Shown in pieces: positions 28,616 through 39,100 of a stretch of 64,000 nt of DNA. A model generated the notes under the pieces. It saw nothing but the letters and a program-made list of their open reading frames with translations. It was not told the origin of the DNA and did not search any database. The first letter of the stretch is position 1; every line of letters starts with the position of its first letter. The stretch is taken from contig NZ_BATJ01000004.1 of assembly GCF_000467125.1 (NCBI RefSeq), positions 1 to 64,000 on the forward strand, in the 5' to 3' direction. The stretch comes from Vibrio proteolyticus NBRC 13287 (GTDB lineage: Bacteria; Pseudomonadota; Gammaproteobacteria; Enterobacterales; Vibrionaceae). The translations under genes were made by a program, and so were the position numbers.

Positions 28616-29096
28616 TCTTATAGCGTGTCTGCTGGCGTCTGCGAACGCCATGGCCTTGTCGACCGACCGGGATCAACCGATCTATATCGACTCTGACAGC
28701 CAGCAGTTGGACATGCAAAGCAACAAAGTCACGTTTATCGGCGACGTTAAGCTGAAGCAAGGCAGTATCAATATCAATGCGGATAAAGTCATTGTGTACC
28801 GCAATCCGAATGACGGCGCGATCAAAGAGATCGAAGGCTACGGCAATCTGGCGACCTTCTCTCAGCTGACTGACGACGGGAAAACCCTGTACGGTGAAGC
28901 CAAAGAGTTGTACTACAAGATGGCCGACGACCAGCTGACGATGATCAATCAGGCGCTGCTGCGTCAGGACGACAGTGAAATTCGCGGTAAGAAAATCCGC
29001 TACAAGATTTCCTCGCAGAAACTGATTGCCGACGGCAACCAGAGCGGAGAGCGGGTTTCGACCATTCTTCAACCACAGGCAGCGCAGCAGAAATAA
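28596..29096 (+). CDS. lptA: LPS periplasmic transport protein LptA
   Basis: A 166-residue precursor of the periplasmic bridge protein that carries LPS to the outer membrane. The signal peptide is [20 protein letters not shown]; the mature OstA-like domain begins [19 protein letters not shown] and includes [23 protein letters not shown]. The ATG at 28596, inside lptC, has AAGGTAG upstream and gives a proper signal peptide; an ATG at 28581 is also in frame. The stop is 2 bases before lptB. Confidence 0.95.
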   Translation: MKLSHLSLIACLLASANAMALSTDRDQPIYIDSDSQQLDMQSNKVTFIGDVKLKQGSININADKVIVYRNPNDGAIKEIEGYGNLATFSQLTDDGKTLYGEAKELYYKMADDQLTMINQALLRQDDSEIRGKKIRYKISSQKLIADGNQSGERVSTILQPQAAQQK

Positions 29097-29098
29097 CT

Positions 29099-29824
29099 AT
29101 GGCAACACTCAAAGCAGAGCACCTGGCTAAGAGCTACAAAAACCGTAAAGTGGTCTCAGACGTCAGTTTGCAGGTCGATTCCGGTCAGATTGTTGGCCTG
29201 CTCGGCCCGAATGGTGCGGGCAAAACCACGTCGTTCTATATGATCGTAGGCTTAGTGGCGCGTGATGAAGGCACCATCACCATCGATGACACCGACATCA
29301 GTATCCTGCCGATGCACAGCCGTTCACGCATGGGGATCGGTTACCTGCCACAGGAAGCGTCAATCTTCCGTAAGCTCTCGGTGGAAGACAACATCATGGC
29401 CGTCCTGCAGACCCGCGAAGAAATGACTCGCGAGCAGCGTCAGGACAAACTGGAAGATTTGTTGGAAGAATTCCACATTCAGCACATTCGCCACAGTGCG
29501 GGTATGGCACTATCAGGGGGTGAACGCCGCCGGGTCGAAATTGCCCGGGCGCTGGCCGCGAACCCGAAGTTTATCCTGCTGGATGAACCGTTTGCCGGTG
29601 TTGACCCGATCTCAGTCATCGACATCAAAAAAATCATCGAACACCTGCGTGATCGGGGCCTGGGTGTCCTGATCACTGACCACAACGTTCGTGAAACTCT
29701 GGACGTGTGTGAAAAGGCCTACATCGTCAGTCAGGGCCAGTTGATTGCCGAAGGTACACCGGCAGATGTACTGGCCAATGAGCAAGTTAAACAAGTTTAT
29801 CTCGGCGAACAATTCCGACTATGA
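29099..29824 (+). CDS. lptB: LPS export ATPase LptB
   Basis: ABC ATPase that powers LPS extraction by LptB2FGC. The 241-residue protein has Walker [10 protein letters not shown] (36-44), Q loop [16 protein letters not shown], signature [17 protein letters not shown] and Walker [14 protein letters not shown], all standard. It ends 49 bp before rpoN, continuing the conserved lptCAB-rpoN order. Confidence 0.98.
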   Translation: MATLKAEHLAKSYKNRKVVSDVSLQVDSGQIVGLLGPNGAGKTTSFYMIVGLVARDEGTITIDDTDISILPMHSRSRMGIGYLPQEASIFRKLSVEDNIMAVLQTREEMTREQRQDKLEDLLEEFHIQHIRHSAGMALSGGERRRVEIARALAANPKFILLDEPFAGVDPISVIDIKKIIEHLRDRGLGVLITDHNVRETLDVCEKAYIVSQGQLIAEGTPADVLANEQVKQVYLGEQFRL

Positions 29825-29873
29825 TTAACTAAGAGCGGCAGATTTATAACTATAACAGGCAAGAAAAGACCGA

Positions 29874-31337
29874 ATGAAACCCTCACTACAGCTTAAGTTA
29901 GGACAACAGTTAGCGATGACACCGCAGTTGCAGCAAGCGATCCGTTTGCTGCAGCTGTCCACTCTCGACCTGCAACAGGAAATCCAGGAAGCGCTGGACT
30001 CCAACCCTTTGCTGGACGTCGAAGAGGGCGGTGAAGAAGTGGTTTCTGAGGAACACAAAGCCGCTAATGGTGACGATCAGGAGCCAACGGTTGATGTCGC
30101 AGAACCAGAGCCCAAAGACAGCTCCGAACTGATCGAAAAATCTGAAATCAGCTCTGAGCTGGAAATCGACACCACCTGGGACGATGTCTACAGTGCAAAC
30201 ACTGGCAGTACCGGTCTGGCGGTTGATGACGATACCCCGGTGTATCAAGGTGAAACCACCGAATCACTGCACGATTACCTGACCTGGCAGCTCGACCTGA
30301 CGCCGTTTTCCGAAACCGATCGCATGATTGCGATGGCCATCATTGATGCAATTGACGATTACGGTTACCTGACCCTGTCCGTGGACGAGCTCCACGAAAG
30401 CTTCGACAGTGAAGAGATTGAAGCGGACGAAGTGGAAGCGGTACGTAAGCGCATCCAGCAATTCGACCCGCTTGGTGTGGCGTCACTTAACCTGCAAGAC
30501 TGCCTGCTCTTACAATTAACGACCTTCCCGGAAGATACCCCGTGGCTCAAAGAGGCCAAGTTAGTACTCACTGACCACATCGACCAGCTTGGCAATCGTG
30601 ACTACAAGCTGATCATTAAAGAAGCCAAACTCAAAGAAGCGGAACTGAAAGAAGCGCTGAAACTGATTCAGCAGTTGGATCCGCGCCCGGGTAGCCGGGT
30701 GACACTGGATCATGCGGAATACGTCATTCCGGATGTATCTGTGTATAAAGAGCACGGCAAGTGGGTGGTCACTATCAACCCGGACAGCGTGCCGCGCCTT
30801 AAAGTCAATCAGCAGTACGCAGAGCTTGGCAAAGGCAACAACGCAGACAGTCAGTACATCCGCGCCAATTTGCAAGAGGCAAAATGGCTAATCAAGAGTC
30901 TTGAAAGTAGAAACGAGACGTTGCTCAAAGTTGCAAAGTGCATTGTTGAACATCAGCGTGATTTCTTCGAGTATGGGGAAGAAGCCATGAAACCAATGGT
31001 GTTGAACGATGTGGCTCTGGCGGTGGATATGCATGAATCAACCATTTCGCGTGTCACCACGCAGAAGTTTATGCATACGCCAAGAGGCATCTTCGAATTG
31101 AAATACTTCTTCTCCAGTCACGTTAGTACCGACAATGGTGGAGAGTGTTCATCGACTGCAATTCGCGCACTGATCAAAAAACTGGTGGCCGCAGAGAACC
31201 CGGCCAAACCACTCAGTGACAGCAAGATTGCAGCCTTACTAGCTGACCAAGGGATTCAGGTAGCTAGACGTACTATCGCTAAGTACCGTGAATCTTTGGG
31301 TATTGCCCCTTCAAGTCAGCGTAAACGCCTGCTTTAG
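29874..31337 (+). CDS. rpoN: RNA polymerase sigma-54 factor
   Basis: Sigma factor for -24/-12 promoters needing enhancer-binding activators; in vibrios it governs flagella, nitrogen use and more. The 487-residue protein has the Gln-rich region I ([22 protein letters not shown]), an acidic region II (about 45-120), the core-binding and HTH parts, and the C-terminal RpoN box [10 protein letters not shown]. It is followed by hpf, ptsN, rapZ and npr. Confidence 0.98.
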   Translation: MKPSLQLKLGQQLAMTPQLQQAIRLLQLSTLDLQQEIQEALDSNPLLDVEEGGEEVVSEEHKAANGDDQEPTVDVAEPEPKDSSELIEKSEISSELEIDTTWDDVYSANTGSTGLAVDDDTPVYQGETTESLHDYLTWQLDLTPFSETDRMIAMAIIDAIDDYGYLTLSVDELHESFDSEEIEADEVEAVRKRIQQFDPLGVASLNLQDCLLLQLTTFPEDTPWLKEAKLVLTDHIDQLGNRDYKLIIKEAKLKEAELKEALKLIQQLDPRPGSRVTLDHAEYVIPDVSVYKEHGKWVVTINPDSVPRLKVNQQYAELGKGNNADSQYIRANLQEAKWLIKSLESRNETLLKVAKCIVEHQRDFFEYGEEAMKPMVLNDVALAVDMHESTISRVTTQKFMHTPRGIFELKYFFSSHVSTDNGGECSSTAIRALIKKLVAAENPAKPLSDSKIAALLADQGIQVARRTIAKYRESLGIAPSSQRKRLL

Positions 31338-31361
31338 GGCTAAAACAGAGAAGGAAAGTCT

Positions 31362-31649
31362 ATGCAAATCAATATTCAAGGCCACCACGTTGATCTCACC
31401 GATTCAATGCAAGACTACGTTCATGAAAAGTTTCAAAAGCTTGAGCGATTTTTCGACCACATCAATAGCGCAAGTGTGGTTTTAAAAGTTGAAAAACTCA
31501 ATCAGATCGCTGAAGCTACGCTTCACGTAAATCAAGGCGAAATCCATGCCCAGGCAGAAGATGAAAGCATGTACGCTTCCATTGATGCGCTGGTGGACAA
31601 ACTGGTTCGCCAACTCAACAAGCACAAAGAAAAGCTGAATAGCCATTAA
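31362..31649 (+). CDS. hpf: Ribosome hibernation promoting factor (short form)
   Basis: A 95-residue protein that binds the 30S decoding region and promotes 100S ribosome dimers in stationary phase. The start MQINIQGHHVDLTDSMQDYV and the HAQAEDESMYASIDALVDKL segment are typical, and it lacks the long C-terminal domain of the long HPF form. AAGGAAAG precedes the start; 2 bases separate it from ptsN. Confidence 0.97.
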   Translation: MQINIQGHHVDLTDSMQDYVHEKFQKLERFFDHINSASVVLKVEKLNQIAEATLHVNQGEIHAQAEDESMYASIDALVDKLVRQLNKHKEKLNSH

Positions 31650-31651
31650 TC

Positions 31652-32098
31652 ATGCAACTAAGTGAAGTACTCTCTCTGGACTGCACCAAAAGTGCAGTCC
31701 ATTGCACAAGCAAAAAGCGCGCTCTGGAAATGATCAGCGAAATCGTCGCTGAACACACCGGACTGAATTCCACCGAGCTGTTTGAATGCATGCTGTCGCG
31801 CGAAAAGATGGGCAGTACCGGCATAGGAAATGGGATCGCCATTCCTCATGCTCGTATGAGCGAAAGTGACAAAGCGGTCGCCGTATTGCTGCAGTGCGAC
31901 GAGCCAATCGAATTTGACGCGATCGACAATCGACCAGTCGACCTGCTGTTCGCTCTTCTGGTCCCGGATGCACAATGCAAAGAGCATCTGCAAACCCTGT
32001 CGAAAATGGCGGAACGCCTCAACGACAAACAAATCCTCAAACAATTGCGTAGCGCTCAAAGCGATCAGGAGCTCTACGACGTCATGATCAACCGATAA
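31652..32098 (+). CDS. ptsN: Nitrogen-PTS EIIA protein PtsN
   Basis: A 148-residue EIIA(Ntr) protein, terminal phospho-acceptor of the PtsP-Npr-PtsN regulatory chain that senses nitrogen and potassium state. The active His66 lies in GNGIAIPHARM. No sugar-specific transport domain is attached. It follows hpf by 2 bases and precedes rapZ by 12. Confidence 0.97.
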   Translation: MQLSEVLSLDCTKSAVHCTSKKRALEMISEIVAEHTGLNSTELFECMLSREKMGSTGIGNGIAIPHARMSESDKAVAVLLQCDEPIEFDAIDNRPVDLLFALLVPDAQCKEHLQTLSKMAERLNDKQILKQLRSAQSDQELYDVMINR

Positions 32099-32110
32099 GG
32101 CAAAACAAAC

Positions 32111-32968
32111 ATGCGTCTGATTGTGGTCAGTGGCCAGTCCGGAGCCGGAAAAAGCGTCGCACTGCGTGTACTGGAGGATCTGGGTTATTACTGTGTAGAT
32201 AACCTGCCTGTTGACCTGTTAGAAGCCTTTATCCTGTCGGTGAAAGACGGCTCACAGAATGTCGCTGTCAGTGTCGACATTCGTAACCTGCCTAAAGAGC
32301 CGGACCTGATCGCCGATGTGTTCGACAAGATCCGACACGATGTCGATATGACGGTGCTATTTCTAGACGCCAACAAAGAGACCTTACTCAAACGCTACAG
32401 CGAAACCCGTCGTATTCACCCGCTTTCCCGCAGTGACGATAAACGCTCACTCGATCAGGCGATCGAGCTGGAGCGTAATATTCTCTATCCACTCAAAGAG
32501 CATGCCGATCTGGTACTCGACAGCAGCAATCTGTCGCTGCATGAACTGAGTGAAACCGTGCGCATGCGGGTAGAAGGCCGCGAGCGTCAGGCTCTGGTGA
32601 TGGTGTTTGAGTCCTTCGGCTTCAAATACGGTTTGCCAACCGATGCCGATTACGTGTTTGATGTGCGCTTTCTGCCCAACCCGCATTGGGAGCCAAACCT
32701 GCGTCCACTGACCGGGCTCGATGCACCGATCAAGTCCTTCCTCGAAAGCCACCCGGAAGTGATGGAGCTGAAACAGCAGATCCAGAAATTCATCGAATAC
32801 TGGTTACCGCTGCTGGAGAAAAACAATCGCAGTTACCTGACCGTGGCAATTGGCTGCACAGGCGGCAAACACCGCTCGGTTTACCTCACTCAGCAAATTG
32901 GCGAGTACTTTTCCGAACTGGGTCATCAGGTGCAAATCCGCCATACCTCGCTCGAAAAAAACCAATAG
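32111..32968 (+). CDS. rapZ: RNase adapter protein RapZ
   Basis: A 285-residue protein whose N-terminal half carries a Walker A GQSGAGKS (8-15) and whose C-terminal half has the [13 protein letters not shown] motif. In E. coli RapZ binds the GlmZ/GlmY small RNAs and guides RNase E, setting GlmS level by sensing glucosamine-6-phosphate. Its place near envelope genes fits. Start ATG at 32111 with AAGGCAAA upstream; npr follows 8 bases later. Confidence 0.97.
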   Translation: MRLIVVSGQSGAGKSVALRVLEDLGYYCVDNLPVDLLEAFILSVKDGSQNVAVSVDIRNLPKEPDLIADVFDKIRHDVDMTVLFLDANKETLLKRYSETRRIHPLSRSDDKRSLDQAIELERNILYPLKEHADLVLDSSNLSLHELSETVRMRVEGRERQALVMVFESFGFKYGLPTDADYVFDVRFLPNPHWEPNLRPLTGLDAPIKSFLESHPEVMELKQQIQKFIEYWLPLLEKNNRSYLTVAIGCTGGKHRSVYLTQQIGEYFSELGHQVQIRHTSLEKNQ

Positions 32969-32976
32969 GAACCGCC

Positions 32977-33255
32977 ATGCCGCAGCACAGCAAAACCGTC
33001 CTGATCCAAAACCGTCTTGGCCTCCATGCCCGTGCCGCGATCAAACTGGTCGAGCTGGCCCAGTCTTTTGATGCGGTACTGACGATTGAAAATCAGGAAG
33101 GCAAGCAAGCGACCGCGGATGGCGTCATGGGCCTGTTGATGCTCGAATCTGCCCAGGGGCAGAATGTCACCATTCTGGCTGATGGTGCGGAAGCCGAACA
33201 AGCGCTGAGCGCCGTGTGCGACCTGATTGAGCATAAATTCGACGAAGGCGAGTAA
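32977..33255 (+). CDS. npr: Nitrogen-PTS phosphocarrier protein NPr
   Basis: A 92-residue HPr-like protein that hands phosphate from PtsP to PtsN. The phosphorylated His17 is in [28 protein letters not shown] is the conserved Ser-region equivalent. The ATG at 32977 (AGGAACC upstream) gives the proper length; the open frame continues far upstream inside rapZ but without meaning. Last gene of the rpoN cluster. Confidence 0.96.
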   Translation: MPQHSKTVLIQNRLGLHARAAIKLVELAQSFDAVLTIENQEGKQATADGVMGLLMLESAQGQNVTILADGAEAEQALSAVCDLIEHKFDEGE

Positions 33256-33371
33256 AGAATCACCCTACGCTTACAAATAAGACCTGTTGTGTAATGAGAT
33301 TTTATTAAATAACGAATAGAATTAAGTTACTATTCAACGCATTGTCGCAATCACTAGCCAGGGGGAAATGA

Positions 33372-34730
33372 ATGGCAGAGCAAATAGAATTCGATCAAGC
33401 TCACCAGGCCCTCCAAGAAATCGCCGAAGCGCTCGAAAACGGCCGTTTTGTCCATGTCCGCCGCCAATTGCAGGATATGGAACCCGAAGACATTGCGTAC
33501 CTCCTTGAAGCTGCCCCACGAAAAAGCCGTGACGTTCTCTGGCAACTGACTGACCCGGAAGATTACGGGGAAATCCTTGACGAACTCAGTGAAGACGTTA
33601 AAGACGCCTTAGTCTCCAAAATGGCCCCAGAGTTGCTTGCCGAAGCGACCGAAGGCATGGACACCGATGACGTTGCTTACGTACTGCGAAGCCTGCCGGA
33701 CGACGTCTCACGTGAAGTCCTTGGCCAGATGGATGCAGCGGACCGATTACGGGTTGAAACCGCCCTGTCCTACCCGGAAGATACCGCCGGCGGACTGATG
33801 AACACCGACGTGATCACCATTCGTGGTGATGTGGACGTCGACGTGGTGTTGCGTTATCTGCGTATGCGAGGCGAGTTGCCGGAAACCACAGATGCCATCT
33901 ATGTGATTGATGAAAACAGTAAGCTGATCGGCGAACTGCCACTGACTACGCTGCTGACTACTCAACCGGACATTAAGGTCAACGAGGTGATGGAAGACGC
34001 CGACGATGCGATTCTCGTCGACACAAAAGACTCCGATGTCGCCAGCCTGTTTGAACGTCGGAACTGGGTCTCTGCGCCAGTCATTGATGAAAACCAGTAC
34101 CTGGTTGGTCGTATCACCATCGATGACGTGGTCGACGTGATCCGTGAGGACGCGGAGCACTCCATGATGAGCATGGCGGGTATGGACGACGACGAAGACA
34201 CCTTTGCGCCAGTGTTTAAATCGGCGCGCAAACGCAGTATCTGGCTGGGCGCAAACGTGCTGGCCGCTCTGGCTGCCGCGTCGGTATCTAACCTGTTTGA
34301 AGCCACGTTGGCACAGATGGCGGCGATAGCCGTTCTGATGACCATCGTGCCTTCGATGGGCGGCGTAGCCGGTAACCAGACCGTGGCGCTGGTGATTCGC
34401 GGTATCGCTCTGGGTCACATCGGTGACAGTAACAAACGCGAACTACTGATGAAAGAAGCGGCGATCGGCTTTCTCAACGGCATCACCTGGGCGCTGATCA
34501 TCGGCGGAATCGTCGTGGCGTGGAAAGGCAACTGGATGCTGGGCGGCATTATCTCTGCGGCGATGATGACCAACTTATTTGTCGCCGGAGTCGCCGGGGT
34601 GACCATCCCGATCATCTTAAAGAAGATGAACATCGATCCGGCATTGGCTGGCGGGATGGCCTTAACCACCGTCACCGATGTGGTCGGCCTGTCTGCCTTC
34701 CTCGGCATGGCCACGCTGCTCCTCAACTAA
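33372..34730 (+). CDS. mgtE: Magnesium transporter MgtE
   Basis: A 452-residue Mg2+ channel. It has the N-terminal MgtE superhelical domain (about 1-130, ending SYPEDTAGGLMNTD), two CBS domains (about 138-260, including RNWVSAPVIDENQYLVGRITIDDV) that gate the pore by Mg2+ binding, and five membrane helices from about 285, with the PSMGGVAGNQTVALVIRG signature. It follows npr by 116 bp, commonly so in Vibrio; GGGGGAAATG precedes the ATG at 33372. Confidence 0.96.
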   Translation: MAEQIEFDQAHQALQEIAEALENGRFVHVRRQLQDMEPEDIAYLLEAAPRKSRDVLWQLTDPEDYGEILDELSEDVKDALVSKMAPELLAEATEGMDTDDVAYVLRSLPDDVSREVLGQMDAADRLRVETALSYPEDTAGGLMNTDVITIRGDVDVDVVLRYLRMRGELPETTDAIYVIDENSKLIGELPLTTLLTTQPDIKVNEVMEDADDAILVDTKDSDVASLFERRNWVSAPVIDENQYLVGRITIDDVVDVIREDAEHSMMSMAGMDDDEDTFAPVFKSARKRSIWLGANVLAALAAASVSNLFEATLAQMAAIAVLMTIVPSMGGVAGNQTVALVIRGIALGHIGDSNKRELLMKEAAIGFLNGITWALIIGGIVVAWKGNWMLGGIISAAMMTNLFVAGVAGVTIPIILKKMNIDPALAGGMALTTVTDVVGLSAFLGMATLLLN

Positions 34731-34734
34731 AAAC

Positions 34735-34763
34735 AAAAAAGGTTGGCAATGCCAACCTTTTTT
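34735..34763. terminator. Bidirectional terminator between mgtE and pmbA
   Basis: AAAAAAGGTTGGC AAT GCCAACCTTTTTT: A-run, stem and T-run are symmetrical, so it can end both convergent transcripts. Confidence 0.93.
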
Positions 34764-34780
34764 ATTGCGCATGTCCCGGA

Positions 34781-36124
34781 TTATTCCCCGGCGACTTTCA
34801 TCGATTCCAGTAAGATTGAACCGGTCTGAATTTGCGAGCGTTCCTCGACATCATTGCCCACCGCCACAATCTGCTGGAACATCTGTTTGAGGTTACCGGC
34901 TATGGTGATTTCCGACACCGGATACTGGATTTCGCCATTCTCGACCCAGAAGCCCGCCGCGCCACGTGAGTAATCGCCGGTCACAATATTAACCCCCTGT
35001 CCCATCACTTCCGTCACCAGCAAGCCTGTACCCAGCGCTTTGAGCATCTGCTCAAAGCTCTGACCAGTCGACTTCACATACCAGTTGTGAATGCCACCTG
35101 CATGCCCGGTCGGGGTCATGTTCATCTTGCGCGCCGCATAACTGGTCAGCAGATACGTCGCCAGCACACCATCGGTAATGATGTCACGATCCTGAGTCAC
35201 TACCCCTTCGCTGTCAAACGGGCTGGACGCCAGACCACGCAACACATGCGGACGCTCCTGAATATTAAACCATTCAGGCAATACCGTCTGGCCAAGCTGA
35301 TCAAGCAAGAACGACGATTTACGATACAGATTGCCACCGCTGATCGCCATCACCAGATGCCCCATCAGGCCCGTTGCCACGTCAGCGGCAAACATCACCG
35401 GAAATTTCCCGGTCGCCAGACGCCGGGCATCCAGTCGGCGCACAGTCTCTTCCGCGGCTTTCTGGCCGACAACCTGGGGGGACCACAGATCGTCACGATG
35501 GCGGGCCACTGTATAGCTGTAATCGCGCTCCATCTCACCATTGACGCCCTGACCAATCACACAACAACTGGTGCTGTGGCGGCTGGATGCGTAGCTGGCC
35601 AACAGGCCATGACTGTTGCCATACACTTTGACACCGTAATGGCTGTCATAGCTGGCACCGTCACTTTGTTTGATCTTGTCGCTGTACGCCAGTGCTTGCT
35701 GCTCGGCCGCAATCGCGATCTGCGCCGCGTGATCCGGGTCCGGCGTATCTGGGTGAAACAGATCCAAGTCCGGGATCTCGCTGACCATCAACTCTTTCGG
35801 TGCCGGGCCGGCAAAGGGATCTTCAGAGGTGAACTGAGCAATGTCGAGCGCCGCCAGCACGGTTTGCTGAATGGCTTTTTCGCTCAGATCGGAGGTGGAC
35901 GCACTGCCTTTGCGCTGACCGCGGTACACAGTGATACCGAGTGCTCCGTCGCTGTTAAACTCAACATTTTCCACTTCACACATCCGGGTCGACACACTCA
36001 ACCCTGTGGTTTTAGTGATCGCGACTTCCGCCGCATCGGCTTGCTTCGCAGCCATCTCCAATGCGCGGGCGACGGCGGCTTCCAGCTCAACACGTTGTTG
36101 AGCAACTTGCTGTTTTACGTCCAT
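34781..36124 (-). CDS. pmbA: Metalloprotease subunit PmbA/TldE
   Basis: A 447-residue protein of the TldD/TldE family. TldD-TldE act as a heterodimeric protease needed for microcin B17 maturation and CcdA degradation; TldE is the partner without its own zinc site. Conserved stretches include FVV-type core [30 protein letters not shown] and the C-terminal [30 protein letters not shown]. Divergent from darP, as in many gammaproteobacteria. Confidence 0.95.
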   Translation of the reverse strand: MDVKQQVAQQRVELEAAVARALEMAAKQADAAEVAITKTTGLSVSTRMCEVENVEFNSDGALGITVYRGQRKGSASTSDLSEKAIQQTVLAALDIAQFTSEDPFAGPAPKELMVSEIPDLDLFHPDTPDPDHAAQIAIAAEQQALAYSDKIKQSDGASYDSHYGVKVYGNSHGLLASYASSRHSTSCCVIGQGVNGEMERDYSYTVARHRDDLWSPQVVGQKAAEETVRRLDARRLATGKFPVMFAADVATGLMGHLVMAISGGNLYRKSSFLLDQLGQTVLPEWFNIQERPHVLRGLASSPFDSEGVVTQDRDIITDGVLATYLLTSYAARKMNMTPTGHAGGIHNWYVKSTGQSFEQMLKALGTGLLVTEVMGQGVNIVTGDYSRGAAGFWVENGEIQYPVSEITIAGNLKQMFQQIVAVGNDVEERSQIQTGSILLESMKVAGE

Positions 36125-36234
36125 ATCTCATCAAATCTGATTGGTGTTACCGTTAGGATAACAAGAATTTCGCTTTCTCCCCACGATGTTTGTTAAAATA
36201 ACAGCATTGACCACCTAAATTTAAGGCAAGCACA

Positions 36235-36762
36235 ATGGCCCGTAAGAATCAGAAAGCGCCATGGGAACCAGAAGAAGAGATCATCTGGGTCAGTAAATCA
36301 GAACTCAAGCGTGATATGGAAGAGCTGCAGAAGCTGGGTGAAGAGCTGGTAAACCTCAAACCGGCAGTACTCGAAAAAATGCCGCTGAGTGACGACCTGT
36401 TTGATGCGATCAAAGATGCACAACGTTTCAAAAACGAAGCACGCCGCCGTCAGTTGCAGTTTATCGGAAAGCTGATGCGTACCGAAGATCCGGAACCGAT
36501 TCAAGCGGCACTGGATAAAATCCGTAACAAACATTCACAGGCGACTGCGGTGCTGCATAAACTGGAAACGCTGCGCGATCGCGTTGTAGAAGAAGGCGAT
36601 CATGCCATCGAAGAGGTCATGGAACTGTATCCGTCAGCCGATCGTCAGCGTCTGCGTCAGCTCGCCCGTCAGGCCGCCAAAGAAAAGCAGGCCCAGAAGC
36701 CGGCCAAAGCGTACCGGGAGATTTTCCAGATCCTCAAAGCACTTAACGACGAAGACGCCTAG
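36235..36762 (+). CDS. darP: Ribosome biogenesis factor DarP (YjgA)
   Basis: A 175-residue, charged, helical DUF615 protein. The start [31 protein letters not shown] and the [17 protein letters not shown] segment are characteristic. It associates with late 50S precursors in E. coli. The pair with pmbA is conserved. A bidirectional terminator follows. Confidence 0.95.
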   Translation: MARKNQKAPWEPEEEIIWVSKSELKRDMEELQKLGEELVNLKPAVLEKMPLSDDLFDAIKDAQRFKNEARRRQLQFIGKLMRTEDPEPIQAALDKIRNKHSQATAVLHKLETLRDRVVEEGDHAIEEVMELYPSADRQRLRQLARQAAKEKQAQKPAKAYREIFQILKALNDEDA

Positions 36763-36772
36763 TCATCCCAAT

Positions 36773-36800
36773 AAAAAAGCTGGCCTGAGCCAGCTTTTTT
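36773..36800. terminator. Bidirectional terminator between darP and thiQ
   Basis: AAAAAAGCTGGC CTGA GCCAGCTTTTTT; the right arm reaches into the thiQ stop codon. Confidence 0.93.
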
Positions 36801-37503
36801 ATTGTCCGGCGCGGACAAACTCGCGCAGCCCGGCGTGCGTGTGCTGTTCGCTGAGCGCGCTGATCGCCGCACTCACCTCAACCCGTCCGTTTGCCATAAA
36901 AGCGAAGTCACTGGCGATGGTACGTGCGTCACTCAAGTGGTGGGTCACCATCAATACCGTGATATGCCGCTCTGCGGTCAGGCGCTTCACCAGCGCCAGC
37001 ATCTCTTCGCGCAGAACTGGGTCCAACGCCGAGAATGGCTCGTCGAGTAGCCAGATGGGGTGAGGCTGAACAAAACAGCGCGCCAACGCCACCCGTTGTC
37101 GCTGACCGCCAGAGAGCTGCTCCGGCAACCGGTCGAGATACGCGCCCACCCCCACCTGCATCGCCGCCTGCTCCACCTGCTCCCGTTGCGCGGCGCTCAG
37201 TTTCAGTCCGGGATGCAATCCCAGTCCAATGTTCTCACGCACCGTAAGGTGAGCAAACAGATTGTGTTCCTGAAACAGCATGGCAAAAGGCCGTTCAGAC
37301 GGCGCTTTCCCCACCACCGACACACCGTCTGCCAGAATATCGCCCCGTAATGGGGCAATGAATCCGGCCAGCAGCGCCAATAAGGTGGATTTCCCAGCCC
37401 CACTGGGGCCCATCAACGCCACGATCGATCCGGCCTCAACCGTCAGGTCAAAGGTAAAAAGTTCCTGGTGGTACTCATACTCCACCTGATTCAGATTTAA
37501 CAC
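36799..37503 (-). CDS. thiQ: Thiamine ABC transporter ATPase ThiQ
   Basis: ATPase of the thiamine/TPP importer ThiBPQ. Walker A is GPSGAGKST, signature LSGGQRQRVALARCF, Walker B WLLDEPFSALDP. The start is uncertain: after the thiP stop (TGA at 37511-37513) comes GTGTGTG, and a GTG at 37503 with GAGG upstream gives 234 residues beginning near LNLNQVEYEY, like E. coli ThiQ. A GTG at 37509 or an ATG at 37539 inside thiP are alternatives. The last gene of thiBPQ. Confidence 0.93.
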   Translation of the reverse strand: MLNLNQVEYEYHQELFTFDLTVEAGSIVALMGPSGAGKSTLLALLAGFIAPLRGDILADGVSVVGKAPSERPFAMLFQEHNLFAHLTVRENIGLGLHPGLKLSAAQREQVEQAAMQVGVGAYLDRLPEQLSGGQRQRVALARCFVQPHPIWLLDEPFSALDPVLREEMLALVKRLTAERHITVLMVTHHLSDARTIASDFAFMANGRVEVSAAISALSEQHTHAGLREFVRAGQ

Positions 37504-37510
37504 ACACACC

Positions 37511-39091
37511 TCACTGACGGGCTTTAAACAGAGCTTCAATCACAGTAAAACAACCAACGCTGAGCAACAGCAGCGTCAGCGAGACCACCGCTGCCGCTTC
37601 CATTTGGTAGCTGCCGAGCAACTGGAATAAATACAGCGGCAGCGTGCGGAACTCCTGGCTGCCAAACAACGCAATCGCGCTTAAGTCACCCATTGACAAC
37701 ATAAAGCTGATCGCAAAAGCGTGCGCGATCGGACGACGCAAAGCGCGCCACTCAACGATGCGCAGTCGCTGCCAACCACGCATTCCTAAGCTGGCACACA
37801 ATAACTGGTACTGCTGCGCCAGATGCAACATAGGCTGTGACAGCGTTTTAATCACATACGGCAGGGCCATCAGGCCGTTCACCGAAACCACCACCAGCAT
37901 CGCCATGCTGAACACATCGGTCAGCGCCCGGAGCAACAAAAACAGCCCAGTGCTGATCACCAGCCCCGGCGTCACCAGAATGATGGTGCCAACCAGTTCC
38001 AGCTGATCGGCACGGCGATGGCGGGAATGGAGTCGCCAGGCCCGGCTGGTCAGCAGGATCAATACTCCCGCGCTGAGTGCGAACACACTGGCGAGCAACG
38101 CCACACGCAGGGACGCCCACAAGGCAGACCAGAACTTATGATCCGCCAGCACCAACCCCGCTTGCGCGTTAAACCCGCTCAGCACCACCATAACCAGTGG
38201 CGGCAACACCAGCACCAGAACAGCCATGATCCAAAAGCTATCCCAGGCTTTTGACCACCGACTGTCCTTAAACTGAAAGCGCTGCGGACTGAGGCTACCA
38301 GGCGTGACAGGCAGTGGCTTAGTCAAGCGTTGAATCGCCAACGCCAGCGCCCCGCAAAGCAGCATCTGCCACAGTGCCAACAAGGCTCCGGCCTGCAAAT
38401 CAAAGTCGAATTTGATGGCCTGATAAATGGCGAGTTCAATGGTGGTCGATTTTGGTCCGCCTCCCAGCGCCATCACCGTAGCGAAGCTGGTAAAACACAG
38501 CATGAACACCAATCCGCACACGTGCGGCAGTTGTTGCCTCAGCCGCGGCCACTCAACCCATTTGAATTTGTGCCAGGATCCCATCCCCAGATGCGCACAC
38601 AGTTTGTGCTGCTCTTCCGGAATGCCATCCAGCGCCTGCAACAATAACCGGCTGGCGTAAGGCAGATTAAAAAACACATGGGCCAGCAAAATGCCGTTCA
38701 GACCATAAATGGAAAACGGCAACTGAGCATCAAGTGCACTCAACCCCTTTGCCAACAGACCACTGTTACCATAAATCGCCAGCAGGCCAAACACGCCCAC
38801 CAACACGGGCAACACCAGCGTGGTGGCAAACAGCTTCAACAACAACGCTTTGGCGAAAAACTGGCGACGCGACAACGCATGCGCCACCGGAATCGCCAGA
38901 CCGACACTCAACAATGTCGACAACAAGGCCTGATAAAAACTAAAACGGGTGACATGGCGATAGTAAGGGTCACCCCATACTGCCGTGATATCCAGGGAGG
39001 GCGCCGCGGTCAGCAGCGCAGCAAATGCGGAAATAACAAAGGCCGCGATGATCACCGCGACCCCGAGACCGATTTTAGGAACTGAATTCAA
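37511..39091 (-). CDS. thiP: Thiamine ABC transporter permease ThiP
   Basis: A 526-residue permease formed by two fused binding-protein-dependent permease halves, about 12 membrane segments. Each half has an EAA-type loop: GIPEEQHKLCAHLGMGSWHKFKWVEWP and SLGMRGWQRLRIVEWRALRRPIAHAF. It imports thiamine and its phosphates with ThiB and ThiQ. It starts 9 bases after thiB ends. Confidence 0.95.
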   Translation of the reverse strand: MNSVPKIGLGVAVIIAAFVISAFAALLTAAPSLDITAVWGDPYYRHVTRFSFYQALLSTLLSVGLAIPVAHALSRRQFFAKALLLKLFATTLVLPVLVGVFGLLAIYGNSGLLAKGLSALDAQLPFSIYGLNGILLAHVFFNLPYASRLLLQALDGIPEEQHKLCAHLGMGSWHKFKWVEWPRLRQQLPHVCGLVFMLCFTSFATVMALGGGPKSTTIELAIYQAIKFDFDLQAGALLALWQMLLCGALALAIQRLTKPLPVTPGSLSPQRFQFKDSRWSKAWDSFWIMAVLVLVLPPLVMVVLSGFNAQAGLVLADHKFWSALWASLRVALLASVFALSAGVLILLTSRAWRLHSRHRRADQLELVGTIILVTPGLVISTGLFLLLRALTDVFSMAMLVVVSVNGLMALPYVIKTLSQPMLHLAQQYQLLCASLGMRGWQRLRIVEWRALRRPIAHAFAISFMLSMGDLSAIALFGSQEFRTLPLYLFQLLGSYQMEAAAVVSLTLLLLSVGCFTVIEALFKARQ

Positions 39092-39100
39092 ACGCCGCCC

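Noticed and set aside
32686..32976. N-terminal extension of Npr by 97 codons
   Set aside because: It overlaps rapZ in another frame; Npr is about 90 residues and starts at the ATG at 32977.
35087..36196. A 369-codon open frame opposite pmbA
   Set aside because: Same reason: antisense shadow of a recognised gene, with unnatural composition.
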